Below are positions 55,131 through 64,000 of a DNA stretch of 64,000 bases, in pieces (within the stretch, counting starts at the first letter, position 1; each line of letters opens with the position of its first letter). Made by a program: the position numbers and the translations under genes. The stretch comes from Aplectana chamaeleonis (taxonomy: Eukaryota > Nematoda > Chromadorea > Rhabditida > Cosmocercidae). The notes under the pieces are model-generated. The model ran no database searches. It was not told where the DNA came from and saw only the letters and a list, made by a program, of their open reading frames with translations. Where the stretch lies: contig JAPDOI010001511.1 of the NCBI GenBank assembly GCA_029168955.1, positions 107,617 to 171,616 of the forward strand, written 5' to 3'.

Positions 55131-55983
55131 GCATGGAATGATAAAAGACGCAAACAAAAGTGTCGTTGAGTGCTGCGCGTCTCATAGCCCCAGAAAGCCT
55201 TCTCGATGTAAGTAAATAAAAAATTGAGTACTTTCAAGTGAGCCATTTGTCTCGATTTCATTGATAGGAAACAGCATACGCGCGCACACGTACATCAGGT
55301 GCCTGATTTAATTTTGCTCCGAAATAAAGAGTGCGTCGCCGTTTCTGACGAGCAAAGACTCGACTTGAACTGACCGGGAAGCAGGATAAGGGAAGGGACG
55401 GGAACCGGAAAACAGAAAATCCGGTTTGACACGAAACAGAAAACAGGAAAAAATCAGAAGTTGTCAGAGAACAGAAAACGAAAAACAGAAAAGTTTCAAG
55501 AATTCGGGTTTTTCAACAAGCACTATTTAAAAATAATCACGAGATGCAACTTTTGCGAGCATCTTTTCGTAAAGAAATTTTTTTAGCGTAATTTCTAAAA
55601 CAACAATTAGTCGTAGCAAGTGTTCAGTATAGCCGTCAAAGAAATGCGTGTTATGTATGTAAAATGTCACAAGTGCTCCATAACCCTGCTTTTTTTGCAG
55701 GACAATTACACCTGATTACCCGATAAGGAGCCAGATATGGGCAAGGAATACATAGAAACAATGAGAGCGAATTCGCCCTTCCCCAATGTATTTGGCGGCG
55801 ATTTTGGAACAAGTGCTGCTTTGACGACTGCGTTACTCGAGAATTTAAAGGCACAAAGCACGTAGTAAACTATTTATGTACCTGTTTTGAGCCGTTCTTG
55901 GAGAAACTCATAAGCTGATGACCACGGTATTTATGGAACAGCACAAAAAGCACTATTAAGCAGAGCAGGAGAGTTATAGCTTC
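55131..55983. other. No gene recognised
   Basis: A purine-rich ACAGAAAACAGGAAAA stretch lies at 55400-55500. No exon chain seen. Confidence 0.4.
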
Positions 55984-56537
55984 TTAAAGGCATCGTACGC
56001 GCTGAAAACCACTCACGGTTTTTTGGGTTCAAATGATTTTCTGGGCCCACCTAAGAACTTAAGGAGAGTTTGTTTGGTTAAAAAAGCTTTATTGTGGAGA
56101 TGATTGAGGTTGAATATCTCAAATTCCGTCAAAAGAGGCCGTCCCTTCGTCAGTCATCTGGCACAATTTGCTTTCAGCCATCATATAAGCAAATTTTCAA
56201 CATTTGATACAGTGCAACTGAAGAGAAGTTGATGGAATATACCATACGATTACTTGGAGATTGATTTTCCTACACACATCGATTAACCTTTCCTTCTCAA
56301 CAAATCTTCTGAAGGAATGAATGATAAACATCATTTGATCGTGAGATCGTCGGTCAAAAGGGCTATCTCTGACGATCTACTCTTTGTCAAAAACCGATTG
56401 AGATATTTTGGGTCTAAATAGGGGTTTTCAGTGGATTTTCAGCGGGTTTTTCAACGTAGCTGTTAAAGAGGGAACTATAGTTCTCATTATATATGGAAAA
56501 CTTCAAAACGAAATCCATCGTGAACGATGCCTTTGAA
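55984..56537. mobile_element. TTAA-type MITE, 'CATCGTACGC' variant
   Basis: TTAAAGGCATCGTACGCGCT to ATCGTGAACGATGCCTTTGA pair. The right TTGA (53-base family TTAA mutated) overlaps the next element. Confidence 0.65.
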
Positions 56538-57013
56538 GGCACAGTACAAACCTAGTATGGTTTTTCTGTTTTTCTCCTTGTTTTAAAAATGGTCCGGTGC
56601 TGTTTTCAATAATGTCCCTGGCATCGTACAAGCCCACTTAGAAACGGAGTTATAGCCCCTCAAAAATTGAGCTAGGGAAGCATTGTGTACGAGTTGTCCA
56701 AGTCTTGTAACTTCCTTCATTTGCAACCGATGTAAGCGACCCGATCTGAGCAAAGAAAGTTGAGAATAAAGAGAAGAAAGGGCTATTGATAGGAAACCAT
56801 CGCTCATCTCGTGACTGTTGAGCTTGAAAAATCGTAAAAGGGGCATGAAAGTGTGGGTTCTCGATGTGGGCGCCCCTGGGTGGCTTCCTCCTATATCTCG
56901 CTTATTCGGAGGAATTCAAAGCTCGCACTTGGCAGGTGCTATATAGGGTGAGTCTACTTCACAACTGGGTGGAAATCTCAGATTTCGTCTCTGAACTTGG
57001 ACTGTGCCTTTAA
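56533..57013. mobile_element. TTAA MITE, 'ACAGT.CAA' family
   Basis: TTGAAGGCACAGTACAAACC to CTTGGACTGTGCCTTTAA, 481 bp, abutting the previous MITE. Interior GGGCGCCCCTGGGTGGCTTCC. Confidence 0.75.
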
Positions 57014-57383
57014 AGATGCTTATATTTTGGGGGATTCAAGCAAAGAATTCATTTATTAACAAATTAATTCAACATTCATACCTAATAACGCAACTAGACT
57101 GGTAGAGGTACCCGTATTTGACAAGTGTGTTTGACACAAAAACAGCAGTGAATGACAGTGGCATCAGTGAAATATGTGGAAAGAATCTGTTAAGAATGTG
57201 TGCGAAGAATATAAAACCCTATTTACGCTGTCTCGCTTTTATAAACTTAACATTGTCTCAAGATGATACCCTAGCTTCGTAACAGATCATCTGTCACTAA
57301 GTATGTTTCCTGTTTGTCGTATGCGTCATGCCCTTGTAATCTAGCAGCACAGTAAGAATACGCACGACGGGGACGATCATTCG

Positions 57384-57520
57384 GTTCAGTAGAGCCATAT
57401 AAGGGATTTGTGAGATTTTCCATACGAGAGATACCGGCATCTAAGCTTTCGACTTGTGGAATTTTTTATCGTATTGTGTGACGTCCAGATCGAAGTGGCT
57501 TGTTTTCTCTCGAGCGGATA
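57384..57520 (+). repeat. Dispersed repeat, copy 2 (see 4401)
   Basis: Same order of blocks as 4401-4527. Confidence 0.5.
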
Positions 57521-57596
57521 GCGCCTGAAGCAACCTGTTATAGTTTATATTGTTTAAAACGTGGAGGGCGTTCCCACATTGAACCGAGGTGAGATA

Positions 57597-58378
57597 CCAG
57601 GTTGTTCAATAAGTTTTGTCGTTCGATAAGAGAGGGCGTTGCTACTAGCACAATTTTTTTTTGTTCTATTGGTACACTCTTCATATGAACGTATGTGAAG
57701 TTTCATTTCAATCTGTCAATTCATTCTTTGTTTACAAGCCATTTAGTGTCGCTGTGTCACAGCAATGGAAAGATTGAATATCGCGCAGTGATAAAATTCT
57801 TATTCTTGGAAGCTTTAGCACCGAAAGAAGTTCACGAACGAATGTTAAAAGTGTATGGTGTTTGTTCACCTACAATTAGAACAGTAGAAAGATGGGTTGC
57901 TGAATATAAACGTGGTCGTACAAGCCTTGAAGACGATCCACGAGAAGGACGTCCAAAAAGCGCATCGACACCAGAAATCATAGCCAAATTACAGGATATG
58001 GTTTTGGAAGATCGTCGATTGACTGAGAGATTTAGTAGAGGCTCTACACATATCTTTGAGCAGTGTGAGCCATATTTTAAATGAAATTCTGGGTTTTAGA
58101 AAGCTCTGTGCACGATGGGTGCCGCATTCGCTAACAATGGAGCAAAAACACAGAATGCGACTTTCTCAGCAACATTTGGAGCGTTTTAAAAAGGATAAAG
58201 TGGATTTTGTGCGGCGTAAAATCACTATGGATGAGACTTGGGTTTTTTTTGCATTAAAATTTTTTTGGTTTTCTTAAAAGTATTAATGTTCAGGGAGATT
58301 TCACTGAATAATAAAGTGTATTATAAACAGTCAAATTGTGTTTTTCTTATCGAGCGACAAAACTTATTGAACAGCAAC
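57597..58378 (+). mobile_element. mariner element, transposase deleted and frameshifted
   Basis: Ends containing GTTCAATAAGTTTTGTCG pair across the element and are bordered by TA (57595-57596, 58379-58380). The transposase keeps the N-terminal DNA-binding region (IEYRAVIKFLFLEAL, RTVERWVAEYKRGRTS, DDPREGRPKS), LEDRRLTER, LGFRKLCARWVPH and MDETW with the first catalytic Asp. It then ends after a few residues: the second and third catalytic Asp are lost. At 782 bp it is about 500 bp short of a full mariner. Frameshifts lie just after the original ATG (57764 region) and near 58050. Confidence 0.9.
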
Positions 58379-59058
58379 TAATTGAGGCCAGTATTCCGCA
58401 CGATGTTGCCATTTGGGTTGATAAAGAAGTAATGCGAAAAATAGACCCTCGTTATACTCCAGCGGGACGTAGCTGAAACTGTAACACAGCTGTCACTACT
58501 GAATACCACCCCTGAGCCGAAGAACTTGAAAGGCAACAGTGGTATCACCAGTGCCATTCAATTAGATAGCCGCACTCAGCATTTCGGCGCGAGACCGTTC
58601 GATCGATAGCCATCTTCTTCTCGTTCTTTCGCGTTCGATTTTCCCGCCATGCAGCGTTGCGGCTCTCTACTTAAATTATACAGACCGTATGAGTCACCGC
58701 GCAATCTAACCGACTAATTGATTCTTAAATCCGGAGCTACCCCAAACTCATTTACTTAGCTTTCGTTCCTTGCTATTTTTCGATGTTTTCCGCTTCTCAG
58801 CCCTTCTTTCGTGGATTTTGTTTCCCTGCTTGCGTGAAAGCTTTTCCATCTCCTACGTTCTCTGATAACCATCCGGCTCATTGCGTTCGGTGCCTGAGGG
58901 GACAAATCAGTGATTGTTCTCGCGGCTACTCTACAACCTGCAAGAGCATAACGAGAACAAACAGCAGAATTCAGTTTCTTTCAGGATTGCATATGTAGGA
59001 GCGCGGAATAAGTGGTCGTGAACCCTTGTATTGCTGCCCTTGTGAATGGGCTGCATGA
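58379..59058. other. No confirmed gene; exon-like scrap next to mariner
   Basis: 58387-58474 is open after AATTGAG, reading IPHDVAIWVDKEVMRKIDPR to a TGA. A CGAG|GTGAGA donor-like site lies directly left of the mariner, so the element may have entered a short intron. No family recognised. Confidence 0.3.
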
Positions 59059-59335
59059 TACTCGGACAGAAAAATGACTTGACCGCGCGCAGAGATTTTC
59101 GCCCTTAGTACCGACCGCGCGCAAGAACCGTTTCGACCGCTCGCAAAAAACCGAATAGGGCTGACCGCGCGCAAAGCACGCGGTCAGTACGATCTTGAAA
59201 AGTTGCGAGCGTTCCGACCGCTCTTGTCCTTTTCACGGCTCCCACCTCTTACCGTTCCGGACCGCGCGCACCAGCGCTTTACCAGCGGGGCAGGGAGACC
59301 GCCGCAACTTTAGGACCAACCGCGCGCAGACGTGA
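59059..59335. repeat. GC-rich block with recurring GACCGCGCGCA motif
   Basis: GACCGC(G/T)CGCA or close variants occur at about 59081, 59112, 59134, 59162, 59256 and 59319. The left edge CTCGGACAGAAAA reappears inverted at 63986-64000, so this is one end of a dispersed element. Confidence 0.55.
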
Positions 59336-59703
59336 GGAAGGTGCATGGTATGTAGCGGCGGGTTTACGGTCAATTTCACGCCTGAATCTCGATTATTTCT
59401 GCTGCAGTTTCCGTGTCATCTCGCTTTTTTATGTTTTTCTTTATTTTTCTTTCTTTCCACTGTATGGTTCTAGGTTCCCCATATGTCTCCTGTATGTACA
59501 CCCCTTTTTATCATAACCTGCGTTGTTTACACTGGTTATTATGAGAATAACAATAATACTTATTGAAAACGGGTGTTGACAGTCCGTTGATGAAGACATG
59601 TGCAGAATGTTGTGGAAGGTGTGTAGGGATTCAGTTGGGTGGGTAGCTTTGAGGGGAAACAAGTAAAGGAAGCTCTAAAAGGCGTGAAAGGAAAGTGATC
59701 GGA

Positions 59704-60280
59704 AGTGGGCGGGGCTTCGACAGGAGTGCGCTCAGCGGCAAAAAAAGTGCTGTGAAACTCGAAAAAGTGTGGGTAATCGGGCTGGAAGTCTTTGAGGAGG
59801 GCTTCGAGCAAGTTTTCAATGTTCAGAAATGTGGGCGGGGGCTACGACAGGAGTGCGCACAGCGGCGAAAAAGTGCTTTGAAATTCAGAAAAAGTGTGGG
59901 TAATTAGGCTGGAAGTCTGTGAGGGCTTCAGGGGCAAGTTTCAATTTTCAGAAATGTGGGCGGGGGCTTCGACAGGAGTGCGCACATCGGCGAAAAAGTG
60001 CTTTGAAATTCGAAAAAGTGTGGAGTAATTGGGCTGGAAGTCTGTGAGGGCTTCGAGGGCATGTCTTCAATGTCCCAGAAATGTGGGCAGGGCTTCTGGG
60101 GATTGCGCACAAGGGCAAAAAAGTGCCTAGAAGTTTGAAATAAGGTGTGTGCATTGACTCGTTGGAATGTCTGTGCAAGGGCTCCTAGGAGTGTTTTCGA
60201 TAAATGTGGGAGGAGCTTCGATCAGGAGTACGAACAGCAACAAAAAGAGTGCTTTGGGATTTAGAGGAAAAAATTGGAGC
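59704..60280 (+). repeat. Tandem repeat, about 125-bp unit, 4.6 copies
   Basis: GTGGGCGGGG marks unit starts at 59705, 59831, 59956, 60083 and 60206. Shared blocks are GACAGGAGTGCGCAC, AAAAAGTGCTTTGAAATTC, AAAGTGTGGGTAAT and GGCTGGAAGTCTGTGAGGGC. The last unit is the most diverged. Confidence 0.8.
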
Positions 60281-60815
60281 GACGTTGTAGGTGTGCAAAA
60301 GCCGATGGGGCAGAGATTGCGGAGCCGATGGACTCTTGCAGCCTGTACTAGAACGCTAATAATCTAATTGTACGCATCAAAAACCAGCCACGGCGACTGT
60401 ATTCGAAGAATCAATCTGGACGAGTTCGAATTTGGAGGCAGGGTTGTCGAAGTAAGTGGGCAGGAGTTAACGAAAATTTTTGACTTGCATTGTTCAAATT
60501 TAGTAGTTTAGACTAGTTTTTGACGCTACCAACAGCGCGAAGCGTTCTACTAGGGGGCCATACGACTCCAGTGGTTATCCCAACGAAGTTTTGAGCGTTT
60601 CTGCTGCCTTTAGGTTGAGAAGAAGCTTTTGCATCTTAATGTATGTACAAAATGTGCATAGCGTGTACACACTTGACCTGGTATTAACAAAACAGCTTTT
60701 CAATAATAAGCTACTCTCATACTTGTTGCTACAGTTTAAACACAGCCAACTTATAAATTTGCGTTTACAACATAGGCTAACGACGTTTGCGACCAAAATA
60801 GGTTCTATTTTCCAG
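60281..60815. other. No gene; eroded MITE right end near 60568-60612
   Basis: TTATCCCAACGAAGTTTTGAGCG and CTGCTGCCTTTA resemble the right end of the CATACACGCTC family. No left end was found. Confidence 0.4.
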
Positions 60816-61041
60816 AAATTTTTGAGAGATTTCGCATGGGAAGGATCGAAGCTACGACGCGGAAAACCAGATGGAACAGATCGAAGACTACAAAGCGAGG
60901 TATGCGTTTTGTGTTACGGTTTTAACAGTTGAATCCAGTGAGATTATTGTTCTAGGAAATGCTGAACCACAGTACGATAATCCCGTTAAGTTTCTGCGCA
61001 CTACATTTGGAGAGGCCGTCATAGTAGAGCTGGGTCTGTAA
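60816..61041 (+). CDS. Candidate small two-exon gene or 3' end of a gene
   Basis: Exons 60816-60899 and 60956-61041 with a 56-nt intron. Acceptors are CTATTTTCCAG and TTGTTCTAG, donor GCGAG|GTATGC. The frame joins in phase 1 and stops at TAA. If translation starts at the ATG 60836 (possible spliced-leader site upstream) the product is 49 residues. It has a very basic half (RKTRWNRSKTTKR) followed by PQYDNPVKFLRTTFGE and EAVIVELGL. No family recognised. Confidence 0.45.
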
Positions 61042-62590
61042 CACTTTTGGGACTAACTTTAGATTCTCCCCGACTAGATTTTTTTCAGAACTTTGTTGTG
61101 ACAGTTGTAGGTATTAGGCGGGACTGAAATATTCAGCATTCAAAGTTTATACCAAACTTTGGTATAAGTTCCGTTTTCATTGTTTTTGGATAGAGAAGCA
61201 AGCTCATGTTGTTCATCTGTTATGCAATGAAGAACATACAGAGGTACAATTATTCCCGGTTAGAACTAAATCTTAACTGAAGGTTGTTCCTTCCTCTGAA
61301 TAAGTGTGATGAAATGCTGTTTAATAGTGCTGTCAAATTCAATTTTGCCGCTTTAGTACTTGTGCATTAGTCCCTTTTTTCAGATCGATCAGTAATCTGA
61401 TTACAACCAGATTCAACGGATCATAATAACATATTAATCGAATTTCCAGAGTTCATAAACCCCTCTTTTTGATCCAAATCGGTATGCAGGTGTTTATTTT
61501 AACAATGAGCTCATTGAACTTTTCCTAAAATCACTTGATTTACTCTAGAACAAATAAGTTTTTCTGATTTCATATTCAAGCGTAAATCACCTGCATTCCG
61601 TCCAAGGTTCATGTAGTTGATTAGTTCAATTTTTCGTATGGGCCGAATATCTAAAGAACACTTTTTTGTAACTGCCTATTGAAGACCTATTCTTTCAGAA
61701 CTACAATACCGCTGCTATCCAATACCTACATAATTATGTGACTTGTGGGCCGACTATCCTAAAATCGCTTTGTTTTGGAAGGAAGTTAATTTTGCGATCG
61801 TTTTATAAAAACGTCGTGCGCTGCGAAGTGCGGCGGGAATTTTTAGCAGTATGTGTTACGAGTGATGGAAAGGCGATCTGTATGTTTTCTTCATGAATTA
61901 GGTGCAGGTGAGAATCTCGAGGTTTGTGTTGGTTGAATTCTTGAAGTCCTTCATTAAACACACTTGAGAACTACATACGAAGAGTCGGAGTTTTGTTGCG
62001 AGAACCCCGGACTCTTAAGTGAAAGTTTTCTAAAATTCAGCCCAAACAAACCTTGAGATACTCTCATTAACACCTAATTTATGAAGAAAGCATACGAATC
62101 GCTCTTCCATCAATGCTGCGAATAATGCTAAAAATTTCGCCGCACTTATCTGCTGCCCTCACTTCCATTACTTCTGCGAATACAGCTCAAAGTTTGGCTG
62201 CGCGCGACGCTTTTGAAAAACGGTTGAAAAAACTATTTCCTTCAAAAACAAAGCGAATTTAGGGATCTTTGGCCTAAAAGTTGCATAGTTAAATAACTTT
62301 TTTATCTACGAATATGATTAAGCGTTTTCAGAAATCGAAAAATCATTATTAAAAAGAAGTTACGTGCATCAGACTTTTCTTACCAAGTTTTCCAGATGCT
62401 CCCAGTTTTTACAAAACTTAGTGCAGGTACTGTAGATGCCCACTTAGTTTGTACATGGGAAGATATTTGTAAGTTCTACTAGCCTTATAACATGCCCTAC
62501 TACCATTATCTCGTTTAATGATATCGATTTCGCTTCTTTGCTGTAGGGAGTCTCGAATGTGCTGTCGTCTTATTGTTATTCTATATATTT
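61042..62590. other. No confirmed gene
   Basis: AT-rich. One stretch after a TTCTTTCAG acceptor (61700-61896) stays open for over 60 codons without an obvious family. Nothing else stands out. Confidence 0.35.
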
Positions 62591-63056
62591 TTAAAGGCAG
62601 TGTTCACGATGATCATCATTGTTGGCTTTCCACGAGTAAAATGATGGGGAGAAGGATCCTGGGCTCCCCGGTGTCGAAAGAACGGTAGAGAAGAAAACGA
62701 GCCAGAATTGGCACAAAATAACGGCTGCAAACAGGCGTTTTGGTGCCCTAGACACGCCCCGGGCCCCAGATCGGCCCCTCGAAAGGAACAAATGAAGACT
62801 CGGATTATAGGAATGACCAAGTGAAGGAAGATGTGATAAGGGAGGTGTTTGCTTCATTGCACTGATAGGTATCATCCTTCTAGCGGCTCTTTTTCCTCCA
62901 CGCTCAAAAATCAACGTAAACAAGAGAGGGCCTATTTTTTTCTCAAAAACGTGTCTTTCGTGTCCTTTTTAAGCATGCCTTGCTATATAGGGCACCAGAC
63001 CTTTCGTGAACCGTGGAGATATCGGAGGTGAAATTCATCATGAACACTGCCTTTAA
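62591..63056. mobile_element. TTAA MITE, 'GTGTTCACGAT' family
   Basis: TTAAAGGCAGTGTTCACGAT to ATCATGAACACTGCCTTTAA, 466 bp. The interior is different from 3624 and 6733 copies. Confidence 0.8.
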
Positions 63057-63700
63057 ACGCGGTCTGGGTATCTGTGTTCTTGGAGAACAATGATCAGCTA
63101 CCACTTGTGTTCTCAGTTTTGATGACTTCACTTTTTATTGCGCTGTAAAAGTTTTAATTTTCGGAGTTCTAATTTTTGAAAGATGGTTTGAAATAATTGG
63201 AAACAGTGTTGTTTATAACATAATCTTCATGTAACAGCGTGAAAGCAGAACAAATGAATGCACGGATTGAAGTTTTACAGTAATAACATTCAAAATATGA
63301 ATCACTTGACTGGATGTGACACAAAAAGGAATTCGCAGTTCGATTGTATATGTTTTCAGTTACTAAAATTTATTTTCACTTGTTTTCGAATATTTGACAT
63401 TTATAATCACACCAACGTGCACTATTTTTCCGGATTCTGACATCGAAATTACCCATACTTCAATTCGTTTTGTCTCCAAGTATTTTGAAATCATTTTTGA
63501 AACTTGTGAACTCGATCATATAATGTATTTCGTTGCATATTTTTGTGTATAACCGTTAGCCATTATTGCTTGAACAAACACAATTTGTGTCACAATTATT
63601 AATATCATTACTAATTGATTTGGAAATAAATTTGTATATTATCATTTTCGTGTCATGTTGTTATGCAATACGCTAGCATCAGGTCCCCCAATCGTGATAT
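63057..63700. other. No gene recognised
   Basis: Strongly AT-rich, no exon or repeat recognised. Confidence 0.4.
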
Positions 63701-64000
63701 CCAGTACTGGCTATTTCATACTATAATAGCCAGTAGTGGGCACCATGATTATGGAATCTCCTGTTGGCGTATTGCGCTGTTCTGAGCCCCTCCCATCGGA
63801 AGGGCGCCGTGATATCATACTTGCCCGCGGTCCGAACGCAAAGCGCCGTGATGCAGATTTGCGTTCGGAACGCGCTCCCATAGTACTGACCGCGGCTGAA
63901 TACCGGTCGGAACGATCCTGCCAATGATGCGGTCTGGAACGTCACTCGATCCGCAGTCAGTCCCTGTGTTGCCAGCGGTCAGCCCTATTTTCTGTCCGAG
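63701..64000. repeat. Hairpin followed by GC-rich dispersed element, cut by window end
   Basis: CCAGTACTGGCTATT (63701) pairs with AATAGCCAGTAGTGG (to 63739) with one mismatch. The following DNA carries CTGACCGCGG- and GCGGTCAGCCCTAT-type motifs and ends TTTTCTGTCCGAG, the inverted left edge of the block at 59059. Confidence 0.5.

Noticed and set aside
59704..60280. CRISPR-like array
   Set aside because: Units are contiguous 125-bp tandem repeats without unique spacers, in a eukaryotic genome.

Overview
The window is eukaryotic and looks like a clade V (strongylid, hookworm-like) nematode genome. Most true introns are 49-60 nt with TTTTCAG-type acceptors. Intergenic and intronic DNA is crowded with TTAA-target MITEs whose ends begin TTAAAGGCA, hAT-like, Tc3-like, mariner and foldback elements, two LINE families and a Penelope-like relic. 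I see no prokaryotic operons, CRISPR array or rRNA. The organism call is inference from composition, splice style and element types; no species marker is visible.

The main host gene is one I assembled by hand from exons mostly too short to be found as open frames. It is a family GT14 (Branch / core-2-I) beta-1,6-N-acetylglucosaminyltransferase on the minus strand. Nine exons run from 28031 down to 5704; all splice phases agree and 345 residues read through to a natural stop. Its introns are swollen by transposons: 5829-12302 (6.5 kb), 13082-20518 (7.4 kb) and 22577-27749 (5.2 kb). A second multi-exon gene of unknown function, 17140-18484 on the plus strand, lies antisense inside the 7.4-kb intron. 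The 5' end of the GT14 gene is not found. An RTE-type LINE (28278-31341, plus strand) sits just upstream of the first exon I can identify.

Layout: 1-5.7 kb, repeats and a LINE 3' scrap. 5.7-28 kb, the GT14 gene with its nested gene and elements. 28.3-31.3 kb, the LINE. 31.3-35.7 kb, unresolved exon-like pieces. 35.7-38.0 kb, a hAT-like element carrying two foldbacks. 39.9-43.9 kb, a minus-strand LINE split by an inserted TIR element. 44-45.7 kb, another hAT-like element. 47.8-49.1 kb, a Penelope-like relic with 271-bp inverted arms that each carry a hammerhead-like motif. 50.2-51.9 kb, one or two weakly supported small genes flanked by related tandem repeats. 53-57 kb, tandem TTAA MITEs and a hAT. 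57.6-58.4 kb, a deleted mariner. 59-60.3 kb, a GC-rich motif cluster and a 125-bp tandem repeat. 60.8-61.0 kb, a small two-exon candidate gene. The last 300 bp enter another copy of the GC-rich repeat.

From the nesting, TTAA MITEs, hATs and foldbacks inserted repeatedly into one another, several times at the TTAA edge of an existing copy. The GT14 exons kept their frame and splice sites throughout, which argues that the gene is still under selection.
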